A stretch of DNA of 64,000 bases from Thiocapsa roseopersicina (GTDB lineage Bacteria; Pseudomonadota; Gammaproteobacteria; Chromatiales; Chromatiaceae), in contig NZ_FNNZ01000008.1 of the NCBI RefSeq assembly GCF_900106925.1, positions 142,455-206,454 on the forward strand, read 5' to 3'. Of the stretch, positions 36,700 through 47,281 are shown one piece after another. The notes under the pieces are model-generated. The model did not search any database and was not told the DNA's origin. It saw only the letters and a list, made by a program, of their open reading frames with translations. Position 1 is the stretch's first letter, and each line of letters starts with the position of its first letter. The position numbers and the translations under genes were made by a program.

Positions 36700-38199
36700 A
36701 TGAAAAAAGGAAAAGCCCTGTCGATTTCGATGCTGTCTCTGGTCTTGCTACAGGCGCCGAATATCACCGATGCCTTCGATTTCGACAGCGGTAATGCAGC
36801 AGTCGAGATCGTGATTCCGACTGTAGCACCGGTGATCTTTACCGTGGTCTCGCCATCGGGGGGTGATGCAACCCTCGTGCTTCGCGTGACGACGATGACG
36901 ACGAATGCCTGGTTCGACGCCACTGCGCCCTACCACCCTACAGGCGTCGGCGTTTACACTCGGCTCGATCGGCGTCCGAGCGCGGAATCCGCGACCAACA
37001 GAAATCCGAACATCGCTCTTCTATATGCTTCGTATCATGTCTTCATGAGTCTACTGCCCGATCAGGAGCAGACCTGGCGCGACATGCTGTCGAACCTGGG
37101 CCTTGACCCCGACGCCGAGGCCGACGACCCGGACCCGGCAATCCGGCTGGGTATTCTGGGCGGGACGGGAGTGGTCCAAGGCCGTCAAAACGACGGCATG
37201 AACCAGCTCGGCTTTGATGGCGGACAGCTCTACAACCCCACACCCTATCGGGACTACACCGGCTACGCGCCGGTGAACACCGCTTACGAGCTCAAGGATC
37301 CGTCGCGTTGGCAACCCGACCTCCAACGCCAAGGCATGGGCTTGTACAAGGTCCAGCAATTCGTGACCCCACAATATGCATCCGTGGAGCCGTACTCTTT
37401 CGTTGACGCTTCAGAGTTCTCCGTGCCGCCGCCGATCAACAGCAAGAAGGCACCGAAATTCCGATACAAGAATCAGGCGGACGAGGTGTTGCAAGCCTCG
37501 GCAAACCTCACCGATGAGCAAAAGCTCAGAGCGGAGCTGTTCGACAACAAAATCGAGAGTCTGGGATTCTCCGCCGTTTTTGCCGCGCAGTCGCGGGGCC
37601 TGTCGCTGCTGGACTTCATCCATCTCGATTTCCTCACCAACATGGCTGCATTCGACGCCGGCATCGTCGTGTGGCAAGAAAAGCGTCGATACGATGCGGT
37701 GCGGCCGTTCAGCGCGATTCGCGAGGTCTACGGCGACGATCCGGTGACTGCTTGGGGAGGTCCAGGTCAGGGCACCGTGTTTGATCTGCCGGCGACCGAG
37801 TGGAAGAGCTATCTCGAAGTGGCCGATCACCCGGAGTATCCTTCCGGCTCGGCCTGCTTCTGTGCGGCGCATGCCGAGGCAGCCCGTCTGTTCCTGGGCA
37901 CTGACGATCTCACCGTCGGCGGGGCATTTCCGGGCTTTGTCATAGAAAGACCTGCCGGATCGTCGCGGATCGAACCCGGGGTCACACCAGCGATCGCCAC
38001 CAGTTTGGTGTTCCCGAACTGGACGCAGTTTGCGGCGGATTGCGGCCAGAGCCGCGTCTGGGCCGGCGTTCACTTCCAGTCGGCGGTCGATGAGAGCGTC
38101 AAACTCTGCGATGTGTTCGGTGAGAAAGCGTATGACTATGTCAATGCGTTGATCGAAGGTGTCGCCCCTGAGCGGGGGCCAAGTCAAGGGCGCTTCTGA
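36700..38199 (+). CDS. Vanadium-dependent haloperoxidase-like / PAP2-fold secreted protein
   Basis: A 499-residue exported protein (signal peptide about residues 1-25). The vanadate-binding Lys-Arg pair is present as KRRYDAVRP (Lys and Arg 7 apart, as in fungal chloroperoxidase). The final Arg-His pair is RVWAGVH (6 apart). The central motif reads HPEYPSGSACFCAAHAEAA, so the usual SGH His is Ser; a His lies eight residues later. Most likely an oxidative or phosphatase-like enzyme of the DUF6851/haloperoxidase superfamily. A strong GGAGG site precedes the ATG. Composition is AT-richer than its neighbours, suggesting transfer. Confidence 0.8.
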   Translation: MKKGKALSISMLSLVLLQAPNITDAFDFDSGNAAVEIVIPTVAPVIFTVVSPSGGDATLVLRVTTMTTNAWFDATAPYHPTGVGVYTRLDRRPSAESATNRNPNIALLYASYHVFMSLLPDQEQTWRDMLSNLGLDPDAEADDPDPAIRLGILGGTGVVQGRQNDGMNQLGFDGGQLYNPTPYRDYTGYAPVNTAYELKDPSRWQPDLQRQGMGLYKVQQFVTPQYASVEPYSFVDASEFSVPPPINSKKAPKFRYKNQADEVLQASANLTDEQKLRAELFDNKIESLGFSAVFAAQSRGLSLLDFIHLDFLTNMAAFDAGIVVWQEKRRYDAVRPFSAIREVYGDDPVTAWGGPGQGTVFDLPATEWKSYLEVADHPEYPSGSACFCAAHAEAARLFLGTDDLTVGGAFPGFVIERPAGSSRIEPGVTPAIATSLVFPNWTQFAADCGQSRVWAGVHFQSAVDESVKLCDVFGEKAYDYVNALIEGVAPERGPSQGRF

Positions 38200-38715
38200 A
38201 GACGGGGCGACCGTTAAGACGGTTTACCGGCGCGACTCCCAAGGCCGCTGCTGCGTCCCATCCTTCTCTTAAGTTGCCCCGCCTCCCGGGCACGCCCACC
38301 GATCCTTGTCCTGCCCGGCCTATGCCGCCCGCATCCACAAGTGCGGGGCACGGAGTCGCCCGCCACCGAGAGTCTCGTGCGGCTCGCGAGTCCGTCCGAG
38401 GGCACCTGCGGCCGACGGACTCGCCCCTCGGCGACGACCTGTTTTGGCCCCGGCTCGACTTGCCCGACCCGGTCGGCCACAAAGGCCGGATACGCGGTTT
38501 AGACCATCGCAACCACCCTCCCGAATTGCCCAAGCAATAGCCCTGGCGTGCTGTCACGCTCGGCGCGTCGTCCGTCGGGCCGGGGCCTTGACGGCGCCGG
38601 GTTCCCCCTCTAGCGTTTCGATCATCGAATCCCGACGCTCACACATCGAGGTTCTTTTACCCCGCACCGCGGCCACGGACGACGGGAACAACGAGCGCAC
38701 AGATCACGAACCGAC
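38200..38715. other. 516-base region without a recognisable gene
   Basis: Open frames on both strands are Arg/Pro/Gly-rich with no family resemblance or ribosome site. It probably holds the promoter of the following hypothetical gene. It might contain decayed mobile-element sequence, but I cannot support that. Confidence 0.4.
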
Positions 38716-39168
38716 ATGAGCATGAGCCGATTGGACACCACAGAGGCCCCTTACCTGCGTGCCTTTCGCGGCAGCTTCACCTCCGCGTTGCGCTGGCATC
38801 AGCTCGACGAGCTCTGGGCACGGATCGAGGAACGCGCGGATGCGGGGTGGTATCTCTACGCGGTCGGCGAGCCGCCGCCGACTGCGGCGACCGATGCGGC
38901 CGGTGTCAGGGCCTTCGTCGCGGAGATCGATCGCCTGCTGCGCACCGAGCATCGCGAAGACTTTTGCGGCATCGTCTATGCCGACGATCCTCGCGCACCG
39001 ACCTTCGTCAAGATCTATGATCCGAACAATCTGGGCGTCGTGTGCGGTTTCAGCGACGCCCCTCCCCTGCCCGGCTGGGTCATGAGTCTGATTCCACCGG
39101 TCGATCTGCCGAGCACGCGTCCCCCGCCGAAGAACCGGCGGCGTTGGTGGAATCGATTGTTCGGATAG
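38716..39168 (+). CDS. Hypothetical protein, 150 aa
   Basis: I do not recognise this protein. It is soluble, with coding-type composition throughout. An N-terminal APYLRAFRGSFTSALRWHQL segment is followed by WYLYAVGEPPP, and VKIYDPNNLGVVCGFSDAPP precedes a Pro/Arg-rich tail ending RRRWWNRLFG. The last beta-strand region is the most structured-looking part. It is 78 bases upstream of the ERCC4-type nuclease gene on the same strand, so the two may be co-transcribed. Confidence 0.6.
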   Translation: MSMSRLDTTEAPYLRAFRGSFTSALRWHQLDELWARIEERADAGWYLYAVGEPPPTAATDAAGVRAFVAEIDRLLRTEHREDFCGIVYADDPRAPTFVKIYDPNNLGVVCGFSDAPPLPGWVMSLIPPVDLPSTRPPPKNRRRWWNRLFG

Positions 39169-39246
39169 GCAAAGCTCGGATCTGAGTGGAACGCCGATTC
39201 GGCGTCGCCCGTCGGCAACGCAGTCCCCGGATGGAGGCACGACGCG

Positions 39247-41160
<1,914 letters not shown>

Positions 41161-41163
<3 letters not shown>

Positions 41164-41351
41164 ACCGCGTCCGAGGCGATCTGCTTGGCCGGAGACAATC
41201 CCGACCTCGTCGCCGTCCATAGCGTTGGCGCGACGCGGTTTAGGATATGAAGCGCTTTAAAATCCTAAAGCGCGTCCGGGGATGCCATACTTGGATGCAC
41301 TGCAGATCGTGCATCGACCCGACATGGCAGAGAGCTTCGGGACGCGCTTTA
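41161..41351. repeat. Two-unit palindromic element, copy 1 (stop-codon bordering)
   Basis: 191 bases from the argG stop codon to the stop codon of the convergent sugar-dehydrogenase gene. Left unit 41161-41242 begins TAAACCGCGTC and ends GACGCGGTTTA. A 23-base AT-richer linker follows. Right unit 41266-41351 begins TAAAGCGCGTCC and ends GGGACGCGCTTTA. Sequence inside the units differs from copies 2 and 3, but size and layout match. It probably acts as a bidirectional terminator or structured 3' end (inference). Confidence 0.75.
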
Positions 41352-42509
41352 GCGGGGCTCAATGCGCAGTAGAGACCCCTCTCCCGAGTCGATCAGCACA
41401 TAGAGATAACCGTCCGGCCCCTGCCGGACGTCTCTCACGCGATTGCCGATGGTGAGCTTTTGCTCGTCGACTACCTGCGCGCCGTCCAGAACGATACGCC
41501 GCACCTCTCCGAAGACCAGGGCGCCGCTGAAGAGGTTGCCTTCCCAGCCGGGATAGCGATCGCCCGTGTAGAAGGCGAGTCCGCTCGGCGCCTTGGAGGG
41601 TGTCCAGTTGATCAGCGGGTCGACCATCCCGGGGCGACTGGTCTCCTCGGAGACGCGCGGACCCCGATATTCCATGCTGTAGGTGACCTCGGGCCAGCCG
41701 TAGTTCTTGCCGGGCTCGATCAGGTTGAGCTCGTCGCCGCCGCGGGAACCGTGCTCGTTGGCCCAGACACGTCCGCTCGCGGGATCCATGGCAAGGCCCT
41801 GGATATTGCGGTGGCCGTAGCTGTATATCTCGGGTCGCGCACCCTTTCGATCGATGAATGGATTATCGGGATGAGGGCGTCCGTCTTCGGTCAACCTCAA
41901 AATCTTGCCGAAGTGCGTCTCCAGCCGTTGGGCCTGGTCGCGGATGTTGCCGCCTGCGAAGGAGGCGGGCGGGTTGCCGCCGTCGCCGATGCTCATCAGA
42001 AGGCTCTTATCCGGCAGCCAAACGAGACGCGAGCCGAAGTGCTGTCCACCGCTCTTAACGTCGGCGTTCTCGAAGATGACCTCGACGTCGCGTAGCCGGT
42101 CGCCGTCGAGCCGCCCGCGTGCGAGTGCGGTGCGGTTGGCATCCGGGGTCCCGGTCGCGAAGGTGAGATAGACCAGTCGGTTGCGCCCGAAATCCGGATG
42201 CAGGGCGACATCCAGCAGACCGCCTTGGCCGTGGGACAAGACCACAGGCAGACCGGCGACGGGCTCGGGCACCAAGGCGCCGTCGCGCAGGATCCGCAGA
42301 CGTCCCGGGCGCTCGGTGATCAGTGCCGATCCGTCCGGGAGCCAGGCGATGGACCAGGGATGCTCCAGCCCATCCGCCACGACCTCGGTGCTCCAACCCT
42401 TCGCCTCGGGCACGTCGGCGGTGGGTTTGACCGGACCTTCGACCGATGCGCAGTGGGCGAGCGGGAGCCAAAGCAAGCCGAGCGCCCCGAGCACCATCGT
42501 GCGGATCAC
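41349..42509 (-). CDS. PQQ-dependent aldose sugar dehydrogenase-like protein
   Basis: A 386-residue exported protein with a signal peptide (ALGLLWLPLAHC). It has a six-bladed beta-propeller of the soluble glucose/sorbosone dehydrogenase family. Blade motifs include LEHPWSIAWLPDGSALITER (N-terminus of the fold), LSHGQGGLLDVALHPDF with the catalytic-area His, and YSYGHRNIQGLA and EHGSRGGDELN. It oxidises aldoses in the periplasm using PQQ. The GTG start at 42507-42509 overlaps the DUF971 stop by 4 bases; an ATG at 42497 is an alternative. The stop coincides with the end of the palindromic element. Confidence 0.88.
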   Translation of the reverse strand: MIRTMVLGALGLLWLPLAHCASVEGPVKPTADVPEAKGWSTEVVADGLEHPWSIAWLPDGSALITERPGRLRILRDGALVPEPVAGLPVVLSHGQGGLLDVALHPDFGRNRLVYLTFATGTPDANRTALARGRLDGDRLRDVEVIFENADVKSGGQHFGSRLVWLPDKSLLMSIGDGGNPPASFAGGNIRDQAQRLETHFGKILRLTEDGRPHPDNPFIDRKGARPEIYSYGHRNIQGLAMDPASGRVWANEHGSRGGDELNLIEPGKNYGWPEVTYSMEYRGPRVSEETSRPGMVDPLINWTPSKAPSGLAFYTGDRYPGWEGNLFSGALVFGEVRRIVLDGAQVVDEQKLTIGNRVRDVRQGPDGYLYVLIDSGEGSLLRIEPR

Positions 42510-42970
42510 GGGCTGGCCTCCTCGATGGTCTTGGTCTGGCTCGCCGCTGTACGATCAGGCAGCTCGGACGGCGACTCCCCGCGCGCCTTCATGGTCTCGA
42601 AGGGATCCGGTGCCGTACGCCTGTATCCGGCCGCGCCGATCTTCTCGAGATAGTCGAACCAAAACGGCTGCCAGGCCCGCCCGAGTTTGTAGAGGTATTC
42701 CCAGTCGTAGAGACCGGACTTGTGGCCATCGTCGAAGAAGATCTTCACCGCATAGCTGCCGACCTGCTGCAGGTCGGTGATGTTGACCTCTTCCTTCTTG
42801 ACCTGGAGCTTCGCGGTGTTCGGCGAATGGCCGCGGACCTCGGCGGACGGCGAATAGACCCGCAGGTACTCGCACGGCAGTCTGAAGCGTGCCCCGTCGT
42901 CGAAGGCCACCTCCAGGATGCGTGACTTTTGATGCAGGTTGATTTCGGTCGGTCTGGCGCGTTGGTGCAT
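42506..42970 (-). CDS. DUF971 domain protein
   Basis: A 154-residue protein with one DUF971 domain (gamma-butyrobetaine hydroxylase N-terminal-like). LRVYSPSAEVRGHS is the family core, followed by VGSYAVKIFFDDGHKSGLYD and WEYLYKLG. This small beta domain binds zinc or partner proteins in hydroxylases; alone its role is unknown, though in many bacteria it neighbours iron-sulfur or ubiquinone genes. The ATG 42968-42970 has a GAGGAG site 7 bases upstream; an earlier in-frame ATG at 43006 lacks one. It lies 32 bases after hemH. Confidence 0.88.
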   Translation of the reverse strand: MHQRARPTEINLHQKSRILEVAFDDGARFRLPCEYLRVYSPSAEVRGHSPNTAKLQVKKEEVNITDLQQVGSYAVKIFFDDGHKSGLYDWEYLYKLGRAWQPFWFDYLEKIGAAGYRRTAPDPFETMKARGESPSELPDRTAASQTKTIEEASP

Positions 42971-43002
42971 GGTCAACTCCTCGAATCCGGCGTCGGATGG
43001 CA

Positions 43003-44103
43003 TCAAGCCGCAGCACCAAGCGCAACCGCTCGCTCGCGCTGAGCAGCCAGTGCGGCGGCGTCGGCCGCTGTGCGGTTGGCCTCAGCCCACCCTGAGCTGT
43101 GCCGCTCGATCAGGCCGGCCATCATCTCGATATGATCCGGACGGTCGTTCAGGCAATGGATATAGCTGAACTCCTTGCCGCCGGCGCCGAGGAAATAACC
43201 GCGGTTCTCCTCGTCGATCTCCTCGATCGTCTCCAGGCAATCGGCCGAGAATCCGGGCGACAAGACCTGGACCGAGCGCACGCCTTCGGCACCCCATGTC
43301 TTGAGCGTCTCGTCCGTATAGGGCTTGAGCCACTCTTTGAAGCCGACGCGGGACTGAAAGGTCAGTGCCCAGCGATCCGAAGGCAGGCCGAGACGATCGG
43401 TCACCAAGCGCGCCGTCTTCTGACAGTGGCAGAAATAAGGGTCGCCATTCTCGAAATAATCCTTGGGGATCCCATGGAAAGAAAACAGCAGGCGCTCGGG
43501 CTCGCCCTGCTCGGCCCAGTGGCTGCGGATGCTCTCGGCCACCGCGTCGATATAGGCCGGCTCGTCGTGGTACTGGTTGATGAAGCGCAGCTCCGGGAGC
43601 CAACGCCAACGCTGGAGCTCGCGCGTGACGGCGTCGAACACCGAGGCGGTAGTCGATCCGGAATACTGCGGATAAAGCGGAAACACCAGGATCCGACGCG
43701 CATTGGCTTGGCGCAGCTCGGCCAAGGCCGCAGGGATGGACGGGTTGCCGTAGCGCATCCCCAGCGCGACCTTGACCGGGCCTACAAACCGCTCGGTCAG
43801 GCGGGTCTGGACGGCAGCGGCCTGCCGCCGGGCGATGCTCAGGAGCGGCGAGCCGTCCTGTGCCCACACCGCCCGGTACGCCTTGGCGGAGCGGGCCGGG
43901 CGCACGCGCAGGATGACGGCGTGCAGGATCGGGAGCCAGAGCGCGCGCGGCAGCTCCACGACGCGCGGGTCGGCCAGGAACTCGGCCAAATAGCGCCGCA
44001 CGGCCGGCACGGTCGGCGCATCCGGGGTGCCTAGGTTGACGAGGAGGATCCCGAGGCATTCCGGGGTATCGTGGCGAAAATCAGGGGTACTTACGAACGT
44101 CAT
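43003..44103 (-). CDS. hemH: Ferrochelatase
   Basis: Inserts Fe2+ into protoporphyrin IX, last step of heme synthesis. The 366 residues match the bacterial enzyme, with LGILLVNLGTPDAP at residue 17, QYSGSTTASVFDAV and the FSFHGIPKDYFENGDPY segment containing the metal-proximal His. A second conserved block, LSPGFSADCLETIEEIDEEN, holds the Glu residues of the iron site. It heads a run with the DUF971 and sugar-dehydrogenase genes on the minus strand. Confidence 0.95.
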   Translation of the reverse strand: MTFVSTPDFRHDTPECLGILLVNLGTPDAPTVPAVRRYLAEFLADPRVVELPRALWLPILHAVILRVRPARSAKAYRAVWAQDGSPLLSIARRQAAAVQTRLTERFVGPVKVALGMRYGNPSIPAALAELRQANARRILVFPLYPQYSGSTTASVFDAVTRELQRWRWLPELRFINQYHDEPAYIDAVAESIRSHWAEQGEPERLLFSFHGIPKDYFENGDPYFCHCQKTARLVTDRLGLPSDRWALTFQSRVGFKEWLKPYTDETLKTWGAEGVRSVQVLSPGFSADCLETIEEIDEENRGYFLGAGGKEFSYIHCLNDRPDHIEMMAGLIERHSSGWAEANRTAADAAALAAQRERAVALGAAA

Positions 44104-44265
44104 GACTCCGTCTCGGCTTTGGAATGGGTCCGGTCATGGGTCGAGCCGACGGATCTAAGACGCAAACGCGTCCGAGCCTCGCCTCGACCCGATTCCGGTT
44201 GAAGAGGTCTATGTCGAGCCGCGGGCCGCAACAGACCGCTCGAGCGTCCTCACCCACCGCGTAGC

Positions 44266-44817
44266 TCAGTTCCTGGATTCGGCCGAGAGGCGCGCGTAGA
44301 GCGCTTGATAACGCAGCGGATCCAGGGTCCCGAACAAGGGGTCTTCCAGGTTCGGCGCCTGCGCGTCGATCTGCGCCCAATCTTCCTCGGACAGACGTTC
44401 GAGTGCGATCGGAAATGCCTCCTCGTCCTCCAGCCGCTTGTGGGCACGCAGTGTCCCGATCAGCTCGCGCCCGTGCGCCTCGACGTCTTCACGCAGCAAG
44501 ACCTCCTCGTGGAGGATGCCGTCGAGCGATTGGCGAAAGCGCTTGCTCAGCTGCCCGAGCACCTTGTGCTGACGCATCAGGACATCGAAGACATCACGTC
44601 GCTCGGTGCCTTTGTCCAAGACTCGCTCGAAGATGATGTCCTCGGTCGGGTGATGGACGATGTCGGAGTAGTTGTCCATATACTCGAGCATCTCGGACAT
44701 CAGCTCGTAATCCGGCTCCGCTCCCTCGTGAAAACGGTTCAGGAGATCTTCGAACAGATCAAGCAGCCTTGCGAGACGGACGTGGTCCTCGGCGAGTCGA
44801 GTCATTACCGGGTGCAT
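44266..44817 (-). CDS. Hemerythrin-like domain protein
   Basis: A 183-residue four-helix bundle protein of the HHE/hemerythrin superfamily. Likely di-iron ligands are His in RLAEDHVRLA, His-His in YSDIVHHPTEDIIFE, His in MRQHKVLGQL, and H/E residues in LRAHKRLEDEEAFP. Such proteins bind O2 or NO or report iron status. It lies between hemH and the potassium channel gene, both on the same strand, with about 100-160 base gaps; no clear operon. Confidence 0.88.
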   Translation of the reverse strand: MHPVMTRLAEDHVRLARLLDLFEDLLNRFHEGAEPDYELMSEMLEYMDNYSDIVHHPTEDIIFERVLDKGTERRDVFDVLMRQHKVLGQLSKRFRQSLDGILHEEVLLREDVEAHGRELIGTLRAHKRLEDEEAFPIALERLSEEDWAQIDAQAPNLEDPLFGTLDPLRYQALYARLSAESRN

Positions 44818-44916
44818 GGGCCTTTTCCTCGTGACAGCGGTCGACGTGGCCGCAGTATGCCATCATCCTCATCTTAACCAAACGTCGCGCCGAGACGAGG
44901 CACCGGCGGACACGGA

Positions 44917-46635
44917 TCAGGTGCCGGAGGCAGCACGCGCGCGACGCCGTGCCAACCAGCGCCAGAATAGTCCGCCGGGAGCGGCGTTCCCGGTCAAGAC
45001 ATATTCGAGCACGTTGAGATTTCGCAGCGTCCACGCCAGGCTGCGGCTCGCATCGGCGCGTCCGCACAGCAGCAAGCGATCGCCGCTGCGCACGCGCACG
45101 TCCGCAGCCGGAAGCAGCTCGCGCTCGTCGTCGTCCATCCGCAGCAGGACAATCAGCGGCAGCGCCCGATCGCGGTCGCGTGGATCGCGCGAGAGTTGCT
45201 CGACGGTGACGGGCTTGCCGCGCCGGTCCATGGCGCACAAGGCCGGCGCCTCGTTCTCGTCGATCGTGATCTCCCAGACATGCGGAGGGTGCTCGTCGAC
45301 CAGTGCGACGACCCGACTGACCAACTCGCAGGCCCAGTCGTCCTCGCGATAACGCGCCAGCGTGGTGAGCTCCGCCAGCAGAGGCGTGCCCAGACGCACC
45401 CGGATGCGGTCGGCAATGATGCTGCTGGGCATCATCACGACCTGCGCCCCGACACGCTCGAACAAGATCTTGTTGTGGCGATGATTTTGTCGCGCCACGA
45501 CGAACAGGGACCGGTTCAGCGTCAGGGCGGTCATGATGATCGAGAGGTTGTCCGCATCGCTGTCGGTGCCGGCCACCAGGCCGACGGCGTCGCCGATCCC
45601 CGCTTGTTCCAGCGTCACCGCCTCGGTACCGCGCCCGTATACCACGCCTTCCTTGGGGATGCCGGTCTTGTGCGGAACCGCCTCGATCACGCTGAGCTCC
45701 AGGCCCTGGTCGCTCAGGTGGCGGTACATCGCCTTGCCGAAACGCCCGAAACCGCAGATCACCCAGCGCCCCTCGGCCGGCGGAAAGATCGGCGCATCGA
45801 GTGCTTGGTCCTCGTAGCCGGCCAGCCATTTGCTCAACAGGGTCAGACAGGGGGCTTGAATGGCGATGGCCATGTCGAGGGCGAAGGTGTCGAAAGGGTC
45901 GTAGATGTGATCCGTTCCGAACGAGGCCATATTGGCCTCGACCTCATGCGAATCGGCCCGACAGATCACGGTGATCTCGGGATGCAGGAGCTTCGCCGCG
46001 ATGGCGATCTTGAGATTGGTCTCGTTGACGTTGGTCAGCGCCACCACGCCCTTGCAAAGCGGATGTTGCAGGCCGGCGGCCTCGAGATTGGACGGCTCGC
46101 GGGCATCGGCGCACAAGGCCGGGACATATTCGCGCAGGTTGTCGAGCTTGAGCAGATTCACCCGCTCCGGATCGATGTCGATGGCCACCGCGCGTCGGTG
46201 TCGATCGGTGAGGCTGCGCACCAAGGCGGTTCCGGTTTGACCATAGCCGCAGACCAGGAAAAAGGGCTCGCGCAGCCGCCGAACCCGGCGGCGAAAACGC
46301 GCTTCAGTGATAGCCCGCTGAAAGGTGGTGTCCTGCACCAACGTGATCAGGGTCCCGATCGCGTAGAGCCAGACCGCGACCGTCGCAAAGACGCTGAAGG
46401 AGACCCAAATCCGCTGTGCATCCGTAAAGGCGTTCGGCAGCTCGCCGAAACCGATGGTGGTCGACATGTAGCTGACGAAGTAAAAGGCGTGAAAAAAGCC
46501 CATCGGGACCGGGTTGCCGGCCGCATCCTGCGCGGGGATCAAAACCATGCCCGCCATCGCCACGGCGTAGGTCCCGATCAGGACCAACAGCGGCGCGCGC
46601 ATCCGCCGCATGATGAGATAGACGACGTTGTCCAT
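44917..46635 (-). CDS. Two-TM potassium channel with tandem RCK (TrkA-N) domains
   Basis: A 572-residue inner-membrane protein. TM1 (about 15-35), a pore helix with selectivity filter STTIGFGELP, and TM2 (about 78-100) form a K+ channel module. TIGFGE deviates from canonical TVGYGD. Two cytoplasmic nucleotide-binding Rossmann domains follow, with VCGYGQTGTALV near 130 and VICGFGRFGKAMY near 290, plus TrkA-C-like C-terminal regions. It probably gates K+ by binding NAD or another nucleotide. A palindromic element lies 4 bases upstream of its start codon. Confidence 0.88.
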   Translation of the reverse strand: MDNVVYLIMRRMRAPLLVLIGTYAVAMAGMVLIPAQDAAGNPVPMGFFHAFYFVSYMSTTIGFGELPNAFTDAQRIWVSFSVFATVAVWLYAIGTLITLVQDTTFQRAITEARFRRRVRRLREPFFLVCGYGQTGTALVRSLTDRHRRAVAIDIDPERVNLLKLDNLREYVPALCADAREPSNLEAAGLQHPLCKGVVALTNVNETNLKIAIAAKLLHPEITVICRADSHEVEANMASFGTDHIYDPFDTFALDMAIAIQAPCLTLLSKWLAGYEDQALDAPIFPPAEGRWVICGFGRFGKAMYRHLSDQGLELSVIEAVPHKTGIPKEGVVYGRGTEAVTLEQAGIGDAVGLVAGTDSDADNLSIIMTALTLNRSLFVVARQNHRHNKILFERVGAQVVMMPSSIIADRIRVRLGTPLLAELTTLARYREDDWACELVSRVVALVDEHPPHVWEITIDENEAPALCAMDRRGKPVTVEQLSRDPRDRDRALPLIVLLRMDDDERELLPAADVRVRSGDRLLLCGRADASRSLAWTLRNLNVLEYVLTGNAAPGGLFWRWLARRRARAASGT

Positions 46636-46638
46636 AAT

Positions 46639-46829
46639 TAAACCGCGCCCGGCGCGGTATGCGATGTTTTTGGATGGGATCGGCCCCGGCAGACTTGACG
46701 ACCGCTGGAGCCGGCGCGGTTTAAGATATTAAAAATATTAAATTTTAAACCGCGTCTCACCGAGATCGAGGACATCTCCAAAGCCAAACGCAAAATGAAA
46801 ATGACGCATGTCGCTCTGGACGCGGTTTA
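46639..46829. repeat. Two-unit palindromic element, copy 2 (stop-codon bordering)
   Basis: 191 bases in two units. Left 46639-46723 starts TAAACCGCGCC and ends GGCGCGGTTTA. A 22-base AT-rich linker (46724-46745) follows. Right 46746-46829 starts TAAACCGCGTC and ends GACGCGGTTTA. The right unit matches that of copy 3 with only 7 differences in 84 bases by my count. Its last TTA provides the stop codon of the DUF6394-like minus-strand gene, and the left end is 4 bases upstream of the potassium channel start codon. Confidence 0.82.
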
Positions 46830-47210
46830 GCGGCGCAAGGTAAAGGTCTCGATCACCAACAGCACCACCGACACCACGTTGGCGATCATGGCACCGCCGC
46901 TCAAAGACACGATGCTGGCCATGACGGCAGGCGTCATGCCTGCCTCGGTCGCGTGAACGGCGATGGTCCACACCAGGGCTGCGCCGGTCAGCTGCAGCAT
47001 CGCGACCAGGCTGGTCGCCAAGAGCAAGGCACCCATGTGGGTGCGGTCGCCGAACTTCAGCACGGTCGCGACCAGGTTGACCAGAATGACGAAGAACAGC
47101 TCCCAAGCATGATGATGCTCCGGGTTGTCCAGCTCGCCGACGAAGAACCCAAAGTTCAGGGTCAGTGCCAGAACGATGAAAAAGCCGAAGACGACCTTCT
47201 CGGGATTCAC
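46827..47210 (-). CDS. DUF6394-like four-TM membrane protein
   Basis: A 127-residue inner-membrane protein with about four hydrophobic helices (KVVFGFFIVLALTLNFGFFV, AWELFFVILVNLVATVLKFG, TSLVAMLQLTGAALVWTIAV and a last MIANVVSVVLLVIETF). Soluble loops carry EHHHAW and GDRTHMG. It resembles the DUF6394 family, which often lies beside K+ channel genes; function is unknown. The start is GTG at 47208-47210, supported by an AAGGAG 9 bases upstream; no ATG fits. Its stop codon is the end of the palindromic element. Confidence 0.75.
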   Translation of the reverse strand: MNPEKVVFGFFIVLALTLNFGFFVGELDNPEHHHAWELFFVILVNLVATVLKFGDRTHMGALLLATSLVAMLQLTGAALVWTIAVHATEAGMTPAVMASIVSLSGGAMIANVVSVVLLVIETFTLRR

Positions 47211-47281
47211 GTCGACCTGCTCCTTGCGCGGTCTCGCGCACGCGTTCGTTTCGAATAAAGCCTGATGACCGACGTACGCCC

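Noticed and set aside
38306..38719. 137-codon frame in the gap before the 150-aa hypothetical gene
   Set aside because: No ribosome site or recognisable motif; composition looks noncoding.
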